A stretch of 64,000 nucleotides of DNA from Methylotenera_A sp044222005 (GCA_044222005.1 JBGANY010000002.1:176645-240644), one strand, 5' to 3'; shown: positions 43,781-54,074, counted from the stretch's first letter. Program-made: numbers and translations. The notes: a model not told the origin generated them from the sequence alone.

Positions 43781-45855
43781 TTATGCCGACAAGTTCTCAA
43801 TCAGTTTTTTGATTGGCAATGGAGAGCCCAAATACATTCCCTGCCCATAGTGTACGCCAATATTTTTCAATTCTTTTAATATGGCTTCATTTTCAACAAA
43901 TTCCGCCACGGTTTTAATGTTCATGGCCTCCGCCACGCTATGGATTGAGCGCACCATGGCATGGTCTATTTTATTGGTATGCATATCTTTTACGAATGAG
44001 CCATCAATTTTAAGAAAATCCACTTCAAAATTCTTCAAATACATAAATGAGGACATGCCGCTGCCAAAGTCATCCAGCGCAAAACTGCAACCTAACTTTC
44101 TTAATGCGCCAAACAAATTAATGGTGTTTTTCAAATTAACGATGGCTGCTGTTTCGGTGAGTATATGACAAATTGTTCTCGAATGTAGTCGAGCAAACTT
44201 TTATCGCCAAGCGAAGTTCCCGATAAATTGATTGAGAATACATAATTGCATCTTTCATTGCTCCTATTAAGCAGCTCGCGATAAGTTGCGAACGTATTTC
44301 TAATGACCCATCTATCAATATTCGGCATGAGCAGATAACGCTCGGCTGAAGGTATAAATGCGGTGGGCAACATGATGTTGCCCTCAAGATTGATTTTTCG
44401 AATCAGAATCTCAAAATGATGCTGTTGTGGAACGCTGGACGAAAGCGGCACTATGGGCTGGCAGTACAGCATAAACTGCTCATCATCAATTTCGTCCGTG
44501 ATGTCTGAAATCGCCTCCACGGCAATCCGGCGCTGCTTCACCTCAACGTCGCCCGCACTGAACAAAAAGCTTTGATTGCGCCCTGCTTGTTTGGCTGAGT
44601 AGCAAGCCATATCAGCCGCATGAATAATATCACTGACGTTATCAAAGCTGGAGTTAATCACTACCAGGCCGATACTGACGCCGATATTAAAAATTTTCTC
44701 TTCGTAAATAAAGCGGTAATCATGCACCAGTTTAAGCAATGTGTTGGTGATCTGGTTGGCATCGGCCAAGCTGCAGTTTTCAAGCAGCAACCCAAACTCA
44801 TCGCCACCCAGACGCGCCAGCGTGTCCCTTTCGCGCATCCTGTTAGCCAGCAGCACGCTAACCTGTCTAAGTAATTCGTCACCCGCTGAGTGGCCGCATG
44901 TATCATTGACCAGCTTGAACTGGTCCAGATCGAGATAGCAAAACACATGCTGCGCGCCATTTTCATGCACACTTTTCAAGCTGCGCTCAAGCCTGATCTC
45001 AAACTCGCGCCGGTTGATCAGGCCTGTCAAATCATCGTGCTGTGCCTGGTGACGCAGCATGGAAGTGGCATCATTAATTTTATCCTGCATCACCTCATAC
45101 GCCTGTTTCAGGCTGCTGGACATTGAATTAAAGCCTCTTTGCAAGGTTTTTAACTCCCCGCTTGAATTTTCAGTGATGGTGTGCGCAAAAATACCCTCCC
45201 CGACTTTATTCACCGCAAAAGCGATCTCCTGTATCGGTTTGGTGATATTCCGGCCTATCCACCAGGCGATCAAGGCACTCAACCCCAGGCCGAACAAGCC
45301 TATCAACAGCATTTTTGTAATTAGATCCTGCCTGAGACTACGCAAGGTCTGGTTGCTCAGATCCACATACACACGACCGATTTCCAGCTGGGAATTTTCC
45401 CTCTTAAACGTCTTATCATTTTCACGCAGGCTGCTAAAGTCATCAACTTCTACCAGACTCCGGTATATGGGCGATATAAAAATCATGCCGCCCTTCAGTT
45501 TATATTCTTGAATGTTTTCTTTTTTCAATTCTGCCATTAAGGCCTGGGGCAGCTCCCGCCCGCTCAGTGCCAGCACACGGTCGTTGCTGTCTATAATCAA
45601 CACCGATCTCAAATCCTGCTCGCTTGAAAGCGCCTGCTGGGCCAGTCTTTGCAAAATCTGGGTATTGCCTGAGATCACGCCATATTCGGCTGCAGGCGCC
45701 AGTTGCTCAGCAATGATCCTTCCCCGGTCTCGCAGCGATTGGTTCAACACGCCGAACACATTGGAAATGGCATAGCCTGCTAAAATCATGGCAAACAGCA
45801 ATGCGGGAATCGTTCCCAAAAATATGACTCTTGATTTGATGCCCAGGTTTTTCAT
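43781..45855 (-). pseudogene. GGDEF-EAL c-di-GMP signalling protein, frameshifted inside the EAL domain
   Basis: The main frame (44131-45855, 574 residues) has two membrane helices around a periplasmic DUF2222/sCache-like sensor, a HAMP linker, an intact GGDEF domain (LARLGGDEFGLLL) and the first half of an EAL domain in which EAL reads EIL (HFEILIRKI). After IREQFVIY (near 44165) it ends within 10 residues. The rest continues in another frame from TETAAIVNLK and ALDDFGSG to 43781, including LKIDGSFV. About 10 residues around the conserved E-(I/V)-TET motif are missing, with a frame change. If real, diguanylate cyclase activity may survive while the phosphodiesterase domain is lost. Confidence 0.85.
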
Positions 45856-46811
45856 TGTGCAGTTTCTAGCTCAAGCATTTTTTTATAAATCGTATCTTCA
45901 TCTTCCAGCAGAATATTGAGCGAGCGGGCCACTTGATAATTGACTATCACCGAAAAGTACTTAGGTGTTTGTGGCGGCGGCAAAAGACTGGGTGCCTGCT
46001 GCGATTTAACTGCGATTTCTGCAGCCTGCTGCGCTAGTTGCTTGGTGCTGCTATACACGCCAGCCAGTGCACCGGAACGCACATACGACTGAGAATAACC
46101 AAATACAGGCTTTTGATGCCGGTAACTGGTCAACAGAATGGGTTGTGCAGTTTCACGGCTATACACAAGCGGATCAGGAATCGCCATTAATGCATCCGTT
46201 GAGTCCAGCAGTTTTTTCAGTTTTGGAATCAACTCTGCTTCCTGAGTAACATTTTCCTGCAAAATGTTAAGTGTATTTTTTTCACCGATGTCTTTTAAAA
46301 GCTCGCTGTCTTGTGATGAAGTGGGTCCCAGCAGGATGCCCAGGTTTTTGACATCGGGCAGAACCGTTTTTACGAGCGCCATGCGCCGCCTGTAAGGCTG
46401 ATCAAGCACAATCGCGCTAAAGTTACCCAAAACACGCTTGCTGGACACCAGCAGACTGTTATACGTCGGCAGCGGCGTAAACACACCCAACACCGGCGTC
46501 GTGTGCTTTAATTTACTGGCAGCCTCAAGCGCCTTCACGCCCAAAGCAACAACCAGTTCGCTATTTTCCGCCACCACCAGTTTTTCCACTTCTTGCAGAT
46601 CAATCACTTTAACGCGCAGGCTACCATTCTTACCGCTGGCTAGCGCCTCTTTAAAGCTTTCTACAAACTCGGCGTTCACGGGCGTTTCAGCGCTTACCAC
46701 AACGGTAACGCCGGTGTAGGCTTGTGCCAGAAAAGGCACAAAACCTGAGATTAACGCTAACAGCGCCAATACCTTTACAACCCGTTTATTTTTATATGGA
46801 CTACTCAACAA
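45852..46811 (-). CDS. ABC-type periplasmic binding protein (COG2984-like)
   Basis: The 319-residue protein has a signal sequence (SGFVPFLAQA) and a two-lobe periplasmic binding fold (VVALGVKALEAASKL, PVLGVFTPLPTY, LGILLGPTSSQ, GYSQSYVRSGALAGVYSS). No ABC permease or ATPase is nearby; instead its stop overlaps the start of the GGDEF-EAL gene (ATGA) and it follows a TonB receptor. It is probably the ligand-binding part of a sensor. The ligand is unknown. The start is probably a TTG. Confidence 0.82.
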   Translation of the reverse strand: MLSSPYKNKRVVKVLALLALISGFVPFLAQAYTGVTVVVSAETPVNAEFVESFKEALASGKNGSLRVKVIDLQEVEKLVVAENSELVVALGVKALEAASKLKHTTPVLGVFTPLPTYNSLLVSSKRVLGNFSAIVLDQPYRRRMALVKTVLPDVKNLGILLGPTSSQDSELLKDIGEKNTLNILQENVTQEAELIPKLKKLLDSTDALMAIPDPLVYSRETAQPILLTSYRHQKPVFGYSQSYVRSGALAGVYSSTKQLAQQAAEIAVKSQQAPSLLPPPQTPKYFSVIVNYQVARSLNILLEDEDTIYKKMLELETAQ

Positions 46812-46866
46812 AATATGCTACTTCTTTTTTTCCAGCCAACATTTAAAATACTTGATAAGAAATTCT

Positions 46867-48963
46867 CTAAAAATCCAGCCTTAAATTCACGCGGGCTCGC
46901 CTCTCCAGCGTGTTGTAATCGGCGAATTCCTGATAGTGATTATTAAACAGATTTTCAACCACTGCAGAAACTTCGCCATTCCAGTTTCCACTGTTAAACT
47001 TGCGTGCCAGTCTGACATCGCATTTTCTTATTAAATCCACCGGATCGCCATCACCCAAAAGGGTAGTTTCGCTGGTTTGATAATAAGCAACACTTGCATC
47101 CCAGTTCTTGTTAAACCGGTGCGTAACCAAAGCGCTGATTGTATTGCGGGGCATGGAATTTATAAAGTTACGCTTTAGTCCATCCTGTGTTTCACGAATA
47201 TGGACATACGCATGATTCAACAGAAGCTTGGTATTGTTGGCAAGCTGCCAATTCGCTTGCCATTCAAACCCTTCTACCGCGGCACTTCCAGCATTTGTCG
47301 CGGAGTTAATGTCAACATCTACCAGTGAATTTAATAAAAACGTATTCGCTGGAGCCGTAAAATCAGTACGCGGTCTAAAGCGAATCACATCATCGATGCG
47401 GTCGCTGAACAATCGCGCATCCAGCTGCAAGCGGCCGATTTTTCCCATATATCCTAACTCGCGCGAAATAATCTGCTCCGGATTAACATTGCCCTTATTC
47501 GCCCTGAATTGAACAATTAACGCATTAGGACTAGCTAGCGTTGTCGGAATTACAAGTCTATCCTGAAATTTCTCTTCCAGATAATTTGGTGTGCGCAAAG
47601 CAGATGAGATGCCAAGCCTGAACGTATGGTTCGGACTCAGCTTAAAGTTGATGCTGGCACGCGGTGAAATATCCGTGCCAGTAAAATCGTTATGCTCCAC
47701 CATGGCGCCTGTATTAAAAGTCAGCTTTTCAGATGGCCGCCACTCCACATGGCCGAACAGGCGCTGCAAATCAAAGTAATCTGTTTTATTTGAAGCCAGG
47801 TAATAAGGCGCATACATGCTGTCTTGCCTGACACTGCCGCCCCAGACCGCGCGGATATTATTGCCTACGGAAAACGTATGTTGCGCTTCAATGTCGGTAC
47901 GCTTCTGGATAACTTCATTTTTAATGTGCAAATTATCATTTGCCAATAATAATCCCAATGGAGGCGGAAGCAGGGGGCGCAGGTTTATTGATGTCGTTTC
48001 GTCATCCGAGCGGTCGTAACTGTGATAAGCCTGCAATGAAAAATCGCTGGTATCGCTCACATTATGGCGCCAGCGTATCAACGCGTAATGGTTGTCGATT
48101 TGCTTGGTGCGCGGCAGAAACACGATGTTATCTTCATTAATGTTACCTTCACCACGCGCGCCATCCGCCAGACCGAACTCAAACTCCAGGCCGTTTTTTA
48201 CGTTCACCTGATAATCTGCCTGCGCATTCAGCATTCGCGTGCGCTTGAAATCATTGCGATTATCCAGCCCCCGGTCCTGGCGATACCCCGCAGTGACCCG
48301 GTAGTTCAGATTGTTCAACTTGCCCGCATTGCGGTAAAACACTTCGTTTCGCTCTTCGCCATGCGTGGCAATGAAGCTGGAGCCAGCCAGATCCGATGGA
48401 TTCTGCGTGATGATATTGATCACGCCAAAAAATGAGTTGGCGCCATAGCTGGCGGCGTTAGGGCCGCGGGTGATTTCAATACGCTCAATATCGGCAATGG
48501 CCAGCGGCAACTCGCTCCAGTTGACGCCGCCGAACAAAGGGCTGTATACCGAGCGACCATTAATCATCACCTGCATTGCGCCGGAATAAGCGGTCGTCAT
48601 GCCATGATAGCTCACCGTGTGGTTGGTGTTATACACATAGCCGGCATTGGTACCTACATAAAAACCTGGCACCAGGCGAAAAATCTCCGGTAAATCGACA
48701 ATGCCTGAAGCGCGAATAGTTTCGCGGTTAATAACCGTAACGGCAGAAGCTGCATCCGCTGGTGATTGCGACAACCTGGATACAGTAAGCACTTTCGGCA
48801 CTTCGCCAAGATAGTCGTCTTCAGTTAGACTTTGTGTCGCAATAACCTGAGGCCAGATTTCTTTTTCGCTCGCAACCTCTGTATTGGATTCTGCGCCAAT
48901 AGCGAGTTGGCTATTAGCGGACAATAGCCATATAAGCAATGCAGGATGTCTGAAATTAACCAT
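46867..48963 (-). CDS. TonB-dependent outer-membrane receptor
   Basis: The protein has a signal peptide (SANSQLAIGAES), a plug domain (SAVTVINRETIRASGI, ITRGPNAASYGANSFFGVINIIT in part) and a ~550-residue beta-barrel ending in RVNLRLDF. The ATG at 48963 is preferred to the TTG at 48972. It heads a three-gene unit with a periplasmic binding protein and a GGDEF-EAL protein. The plug-to-barrel pattern is like small-molecule receptors; no specific ligand can be named. Confidence 0.9.
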   Translation of the reverse strand: MVNFRHPALLIWLLSANSQLAIGAESNTEVASEKEIWPQVIATQSLTEDDYLGEVPKVLTVSRLSQSPADAASAVTVINRETIRASGIVDLPEIFRLVPGFYVGTNAGYVYNTNHTVSYHGMTTAYSGAMQVMINGRSVYSPLFGGVNWSELPLAIADIERIEITRGPNAASYGANSFFGVINIITQNPSDLAGSSFIATHGEERNEVFYRNAGKLNNLNYRVTAGYRQDRGLDNRNDFKRTRMLNAQADYQVNVKNGLEFEFGLADGARGEGNINEDNIVFLPRTKQIDNHYALIRWRHNVSDTSDFSLQAYHSYDRSDDETTSINLRPLLPPPLGLLLANDNLHIKNEVIQKRTDIEAQHTFSVGNNIRAVWGGSVRQDSMYAPYYLASNKTDYFDLQRLFGHVEWRPSEKLTFNTGAMVEHNDFTGTDISPRASINFKLSPNHTFRLGISSALRTPNYLEEKFQDRLVIPTTLASPNALIVQFRANKGNVNPEQIISRELGYMGKIGRLQLDARLFSDRIDDVIRFRPRTDFTAPANTFLLNSLVDVDINSATNAGSAAVEGFEWQANWQLANNTKLLLNHAYVHIRETQDGLKRNFINSMPRNTISALVTHRFNKNWDASVAYYQTSETTLLGDGDPVDLIRKCDVRLARKFNSGNWNGEVSAVVENLFNNHYQEFADYNTLERRARVNLRLDF

Positions 48964-49002
48964 TACTATCAAGAATTATACTTAATTTACATATTCCCAG
49001 AA

Positions 49003-49875
49003 TCACATCAGTTTAGCTCTGATTTTTGTCCAATACCGGTGCACCAGCCATATAACTGGTATACCAATCAGCAGCCACGGAATCGCACTCATGACAAAAG
49101 TAATGACTGCAGCAAGGCTTTCCATCATCACCCGGCCTGCATCTTTAAGCGCGCGTGCCACCGGCGCAAAAAAGCCTTGTTCGGTGATGCCTTGCGCGGC
49201 GGTGAAATCAATATTCACGGCTACCAGGTCAGTTTCCTGGGATAGTATCTTGCGCATGCTCATCATACTGTCGAGTTGGCTTTGCGTGTTAGCCAGCTCG
49301 CGCTCCACTTCAATAATATCCTTGAATTTGGCAGTTTTATCGGTCAGCATCAAGCGCAACCGGTCGCGCAGCTCGGTCAGGTTTTTAATGCGCGCATCAG
49401 TATCCACTACCTGGTTGGTCTTATCCTCGCTATCGCGACCGTGCTGTAAAACCTCGCCACTTTTTGCAAGACCGGTTAAAAATATCTCCACATTTCTCGG
49501 CGGAATCCGCGCACTTAAGGACGCCGATGGCGGGCTGTAGGGCGTTTCCTTATTGAAATAGGCACTCAGTAACTGGCAATTCAGCGCCTCGCAGTGTCTT
49601 ACCGCCGCATCAAAAGCCGCCTGCATTTTTTTGGCCGGGGTTTCAATTTGCAGATGATGGCGTAATGCGATGTATTTTCTTTCCGGATGCGTAATTACCG
49701 CCGGCTCGGAAATCTCAGTTAAGCTCTGTTCAGCGCCGCCAGACGCGTCAGCCATCATTTTCGGCATGGCGCGCCCCATAGAAACTGACGCTGGCGCTGG
49801 AGCGGTTTCTGGCGTTTGCTGTCCGCATGCCACTAACAAAAATTGCATCACTAAAGCCAAGTAAATGTGTTTCAT
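49003..49875 (-). CDS. DUF4349 lipoprotein
   Basis: The start ATG at 49875 has AAAGG upstream. The ~290-residue protein has a lipobox (FLLVACGQQ), a coiled-coil region (~150-205, LRDRLRLMLTDKTAKFKDIIEVEREL in part) and a C-terminal membrane helix (AVITFVMSAIPWLLIGIPVIW) with a basic tail. DUF4349 proteins are envelope proteins of unknown function. It lies 27 nt after ruvA and is probably cotranscribed with it. Confidence 0.82.
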   Translation of the reverse strand: MKHIYLALVMQFLLVACGQQTPETAPAPASVSMGRAMPKMMADASGGAEQSLTEISEPAVITHPERKYIALRHHLQIETPAKKMQAAFDAAVRHCEALNCQLLSAYFNKETPYSPPSASLSARIPPRNVEIFLTGLAKSGEVLQHGRDSEDKTNQVVDTDARIKNLTELRDRLRLMLTDKTAKFKDIIEVERELANTQSQLDSMMSMRKILSQETDLVAVNIDFTAAQGITEQGFFAPVARALKDAGRVMMESLAAVITFVMSAIPWLLIGIPVIWLVHRYWTKIRAKLM

Positions 49876-49902
49876 ATGCAACCTTTTTAACTCAACTGGT
49901 GG

Positions 49903-50478
49903 TTATTTTGAGAGCAATTTAAGCGCCTGTTTAATGCCGTCTGTGACGCTTGCATCTGCCGGCAGTTGTTTAACAGCCTGCAATGCTTCACGCTCATTGT
50001 AACCCAATGCGATCAAGGCGTTGAGTACATCGTGCTTAGCGGATTTTGGCTGATTGCCCACAGACGCAGCGCCTGCCGCACCGAATTTATCTTTTAGCTC
50101 CAGCAATAAGCGCTCTGCCGTTTTTTTACCGATGCCAGGAATACGTGTAAGCATACCAACTTCCTGCATACTCACTGCCTGCACAAGCTCTTCAATACTT
50201 ACGCCGCTTAAAATAGAAAGCGCGGATTTTGCACCGATGCCGTTGACTTTAAGCAGCTGCCGAAATGTATGTTTTTCCTGCTCCGAACCAAAACCATACA
50301 GCAGCTGCGCGTCTTCGCGCACGACAAAATGCGTCAGCAAACTCACTTTCGCACCAAGCTCCGGCAAGTTGTAAAACGTACTCATGGGCACCTCAACCTC
50401 ATAGCCCACGCCATTGCAATCGATTAAAACCAATGGCGGCGTCTTTTCCAGCAGAATCCCACTCAGGCGTCCAATCAT
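49903..50478 (-). CDS. ruvA: Holliday junction binding protein RuvA
   Basis: ATG 50478 gives the normal start MIGRLSGILLEK and 191 residues; the same frame is open to 50721 but that leader is not RuvA. The protein has an OB-fold, HhH motifs (KVNGIGAKSALSILS, TRIPGIGKKTAERLLLELKDK in part) and the RuvB-binding C-terminal domain. Its ATG overlaps the stop of the upstream prenyltransferase gene (ATGA). Confidence 0.96.
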   Translation of the reverse strand: MIGRLSGILLEKTPPLVLIDCNGVGYEVEVPMSTFYNLPELGAKVSLLTHFVVREDAQLLYGFGSEQEKHTFRQLLKVNGIGAKSALSILSGVSIEELVQAVSMQEVGMLTRIPGIGKKTAERLLLELKDKFGAAGAASVGNQPKSAKHDVLNALIALGYNEREALQAVKQLPADASVTDGIKQALKLLSK

Positions 50479-51422
50479 GGCGTCTTCCAAAACATGATAA
50501 TTGACAACAGTAACGCATGACTCAGCATGGCTGCAAGTGTTAGCTGAATAGCAGGGCGCAGATGTGCCGGTTTTGCTGCAAAACGTTTCAGCAACCAGGA
50601 AGCCCGAGCAGAAAACAACAACGGCAGCGCGGATAACATTGCCGGCATGGGCAGCTTCCCGGTTGTGGTCGCGAATAGCAGCCAGGCAAATGCAAGCCCG
50701 GCCAGAATAGGATAAACCCATACAGCTTTATGCAGCGGCAGCCTTACTACCAGATGATGCTTGCCTGCCACCGCATCTGCCTTTCGGTCAGGAAATTGGT
50801 TGATATAAAGCAGGTTAGTCACCAGCAACGCATAGGGCATGCCAACAACTAGCGGCTGTAACGAAAACGTCTTTCGCTGTACATAATCTGCACCCACCAC
50901 AATACCAAGAAAACCCGCCAGCACGCACAGCTCGCCCAAACCTCGACCATTCAGGCGCAACGGAGCCGCAGAGTACGCCCAGCCAATGAGTGTGCCGACA
51001 GCGCCTATGACCAATAAGCCAGCCCCGGCCTGCCGTGACAGCCACAGTCCGCCAAGCATAGCAGCGCCCATTAACAGGTAGCCGAAATACGCCGTATGTT
51101 TTGGCGTCAGCACCCCGTTCTGAATGAAGCGACTGCCGCCAGTAAATGGATACAAGCGTTCGGTATTGATCGCATCAGTGCCACTGAGCGCGTCGAAATA
51201 ATCGTTCAGCACATTCACGCCCGCGTGTACCAGTAAAGCCAGCAACACGGTCAGCACTGCGGCTACCGGCTGGATTTGAATGCCGGAATAGATTGCGCCT
51301 GCCTGCCCTAACAAACAGGCCGCTAAAGTTGCCATTAAAAATGCGGGGCGGGTAGCGGCAAAATAGCGAACAAACGGATTAGAAAAACTTGCCGGCGCGG
51401 GCTCGATTGCAGGCTTACTCAT
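50475..51422 (-). CDS. UbiA-family prenyltransferase (MenA-like) between ruvC and ruvA
   Basis: ATG 51422 overlaps the ruvC stop (ATGA); the frame to 51509 runs inside ruvC. The ~315-residue membrane protein has eight or nine helices and the two prenyl-diphosphate Asp motifs NDYFDALSGTD and NQFPDRKAD. It most resembles MenA-like 1,4-dihydroxy-2-naphthoate prenyltransferases, but no menaquinone genes are in the window and the acceptor is unknown. Being ATGA-coupled on both sides to ruv genes is unusual. Confidence 0.85.
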   Translation of the reverse strand: MSKPAIEPAPASFSNPFVRYFAATRPAFLMATLAACLLGQAGAIYSGIQIQPVAAVLTVLLALLVHAGVNVLNDYFDALSGTDAINTERLYPFTGGSRFIQNGVLTPKHTAYFGYLLMGAAMLGGLWLSRQAGAGLLVIGAVGTLIGWAYSAAPLRLNGRGLGELCVLAGFLGIVVGADYVQRKTFSLQPLVVGMPYALLVTNLLYINQFPDRKADAVAGKHHLVVRLPLHKAVWVYPILAGLAFAWLLFATTTGKLPMPAMLSALPLLFSARASWLLKRFAAKPAHLRPAIQLTLAAMLSHALLLSIIMFWKTP

Positions 51423-51985
51423 CCGACAAGGCGCCCATTCTTTACGCGAAACCCTGCCGTTGCCAGCTTGCCCAAGCCCTGCCCGCCATGCGCATGGCAA
51501 ATAGCGCAAGCCAAGGCATCGGCTGAATCTGATTTGGGTGCAGCAGGTAAATTAAGCAAGCGTTTGACCATCTCCTGCACCTGTTCTTTTTGGGCATGGC
51601 CGTTACCCACCACCGCCTGCTTCACCTGCAGCGCGGTGTATTCTGCCACGGTTAGATTGCGAATCACCGCCGCGCTGATTGCCGCGCCGCGTGCCTGCCC
51701 CAGCAACAGCGTTGATTGCGGATTCACATTCACAAACACTTTTTCTACTGCGACCTGATTGGGCTGATAAGTATCAATCACCTCAAACAGACCATCCAAT
51801 ATCACTTTCAGCCGCGCGGGCAACTCTTCTCTATCATCCTCATCTGCATTTTTATTTTTTTTTGCTGAAGCAGTTTTAATCGTGCCGCTAGCAATATAAG
51901 TGATTTTTTCACCTATTTTTTCAATGACACCAAAACCCGTTATGCGCAGGCCGGGATCGATGCCAAGGATTCTAATTTCGCTCAC
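51419..51985 (-). CDS. ruvC: Crossover junction endonuclease RuvC
   Basis: The 188-residue RNase H-fold nuclease has GIDPGLRITGFG (first catalytic Asp), VEKVFVNVN (Glu) and SDSADALACAICH (two Asp). It cuts Holliday junctions. A charged insert (AKKNKNADEDDREE) lengthens the protein slightly. It starts at a GTG overlapping the yebC stop by one base. Confidence 0.96.
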   Translation of the reverse strand: MSEIRILGIDPGLRITGFGVIEKIGEKITYIASGTIKTASAKKNKNADEDDREELPARLKVILDGLFEVIDTYQPNQVAVEKVFVNVNPQSTLLLGQARGAAISAAVIRNLTVAEYTALQVKQAVVGNGHAQKEQVQEMVKRLLNLPAAPKSDSADALACAICHAHGGQGLGKLATAGFRVKNGRLVG

Positions 51986-52710
51986 TAGTCCTCTATCAAT
52001 GCTGTGGTGTAAACATCCTGCACGTCATCCAAATCTTCCAGCGCATCGAGGATTTTCTGCATTTTTACCGCATCGTCACCTGTAAATTCCACCTCGTTCA
52101 ACGGTTTCATGGTAACTTCGGCCACCACCGCTTTAAGGCCAGCCGCTTCCATCGCTTCTTTCACAGTCAAAAAATCATTCGGCGCTGTAATCACTTCTAT
52201 ACTGCCATCTTCGTCCGTCACAATATCTTCTGCGCCCGCTTCCAGCGCGGCTTCCATCACCTGATCCTCGCTCGTGCCAGGCTCATACACCAGACTGCCG
52301 CAATGCTTGAACATAAACGCAACACAGCCATCGGTGCCCAGATTTCCGCCAAATTTAGTGAGCGCATGCCGCACATCGGCCACCGCACGCTGCTTGTTAT
52401 CCGTCAGGCAATCGATAATAATTGCCGCGCCATTGATGCCATAACCTTCGTAGCGAATTTCCTCGTAGTTCACGCCTTCCAGTTCGCCGGTGCCTTTTTT
52501 AATGGCACGGGTGATATTATCCGACGGCATGTTTTCTTCTTTAGCCTCAGCCACTGCCGCACGCAAACGCGGATTCATAGCAGGATCGCCGCCGCCCAGA
52601 CGGGCTGCCACCGTAATCTCTTTAATCAGTTTAGTGAAAATCTTGCCACGCTTGGCATCCTGTCTGCCTTTGCGGTGTTGAATATTTGCCCATTTACTAT
52701 GACCAGCCAT
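51985..52710 (-). CDS. yebC: YebC/PmpR family regulator
   Basis: The 241-residue protein has the YebC start MAGHSKWANIQHRKGRQDAK and the GYGINGAAIIIDCLTDNKQR core. YebC proteins are transcription or translation factors, recently tied to ribosome stalling in some species. It lies just upstream of ruvC as in most proteobacteria. Confidence 0.96.
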   Translation of the reverse strand: MAGHSKWANIQHRKGRQDAKRGKIFTKLIKEITVAARLGGGDPAMNPRLRAAVAEAKEENMPSDNITRAIKKGTGELEGVNYEEIRYEGYGINGAAIIIDCLTDNKQRAVADVRHALTKFGGNLGTDGCVAFMFKHCGSLVYEPGTSEDQVMEAALEAGAEDIVTDEDGSIEVITAPNDFLTVKEAMEAAGLKAVVAEVTMKPLNEVEFTGDDAVKMQKILDALEDLDDVQDVYTTALIED

Positions 52711-52758
52711 GCTGCTTAACCCTTAATCCTAAAAATTTGAAGTTTGATTTTACCACGT

Positions 52759-53540
52759 CTATTCCTGTCCCATCGCGGGGTCGACCGGCGCATGTTTTTT
52801 CATGGTGACCAGCGAAATAATCACCAGTGCCAATGCAACAAACAGCATGCCGGCAAGCTCAACATTACCCGGCCGTTCACCCAGCTGTATCCAGGCGGAA
52901 ATAACGTATTTGTCCATTGAATCGGCGGCGCAGGCGCGATGAGCGCGATAAAAATAATGGGGAGAGACCCCAGCAGCGTAGGCCACGCCGTGATGTTGAG
53001 CAAATCCAGATGCGGCGCACGCTGATGCAGCTTCTTGGAAACTATTGCAGAGATTGCCCATGAAATTCCGGAAAACAACGCCAGAAGCATACTAAAGGCG
53101 TCAGATTTGATATGCAGAGGATCGAATATCAGCACAATGCCAAACAATGCAAACGCAACCGCCAGCCATTGCCAGCCCTGCACTTTTTCACCCAGCATAG
53201 GCCATGCAAACAACATCACCCAGAACGGCATGGTATAAGACAGCACGGCTGTTTTACCCGCGCCGCCCTCCACCAACGCCCAAATCAGCAACCCCGTAAA
53301 ACCGCAAGTTTGCAGCAAACCAAGCGCAAGCATAGTAGGAAACTCCTTTAATGCCAGCGGTCTTTTCATAAGAAACAGCACAATAAACAACATAATTGCA
53401 CCTAAAAATGTGCGCAGCGCGGCAAACTGGAACGGACTGGCATACTGCACGGCCAGCTTCATTACTACCCAGTTATAGCCCCAAATCAAGGTAAGTATAA
53501 AAAGTGCAGCAAAAGCTTTCATGACAATATTTTTTTGCAT
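52759..53540 (-). pseudogene. EamA/DMT-family transporter, frameshifted by an internal deletion
   Basis: The N-terminal part (52821-53540) reads as an EamA transporter with repeated helices from LIWGYNWVVMKLA to APAPPIQWTNT near 52905. The true C-terminus is in another frame (VISAWIQLGERPGNVELAGML to 52759). Compared with the ~300-residue family, about 45-50 residues, roughly two helices of the second EamA repeat, are missing at the junction and the frame changes. The product would be nonfunctional. The substrate is unknown. Confidence 0.8.
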
Positions 53541-53627
53541 GGTCCGAACTTCAAAAGTTGATTTAGAATGTTGGTATAGCCATTATAAGATGTATATTTT
53601 TATTAAGCTTAAGGGGTGGGGAGAATC

Positions 53628-54062
53628 ATGAAAACATTACAACAAATCTTAAACGAAAAAAAACATAAAGAGCTTATCTCCATTGCTCCCGACCGGCCTG
53701 TGTTTGATGCGCTTGTTATTCTTGCTGAATATAAAATTGGTGCTTTGGCCATCATGCAAGGTGACAAACTGGTGGGGATATTTTCGGAGCGCGATTATGC
53801 GCGGGAAATTGTGCTGCAAGGCCGTTCATCCAAGACCACGCAAGTACACGAAGTCATGTCATCTAAACTGATTACAGGCAAACCAGATGATTTGGTAGAC
53901 GCGGCCATGAGTTTAATGAGCGAAAAACGCATTCGCCATTTGCCAATAATGGATGGTGACAAAGTGCTCGGCATGCTTTCCCTGGGCGATTTGGTCAAGG
54001 AAACGATTACCCACCAGCAATATTTAATCAAACAGCTAGAAAACTATATTCGTGGGCAATAG
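53628..54062 (+). CDS. CBS-domain pair protein
   Basis: The start ATG 53628 follows GGGGAGA; a GTG at 53616 is less likely. The ~144-residue protein is a tandem CBS pair (LVGIFSERDYAREI, KVLGMLSLGDLVKETI). Such proteins bind adenine nucleotides and often respond to energy charge or act as generic regulators; partners are unknown. It is divergent from the EamA gene and converges on trhP. Confidence 0.88.
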   Translation: MKTLQQILNEKKHKELISIAPDRPVFDALVILAEYKIGALAIMQGDKLVGIFSERDYAREIVLQGRSSKTTQVHEVMSSKLITGKPDDLVDAAMSLMSEKRIRHLPIMDGDKVLGMLSLGDLVKETITHQQYLIKQLENYIRGQ

Positions 54063-54074
54063 ATTCCGGTTGCC

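Noticed and set aside
50479..50721. 81-residue N-terminal extension of ruvA
   Set aside because: It overlaps the prenyltransferase gene; RuvA starts MIGRL at 50478.
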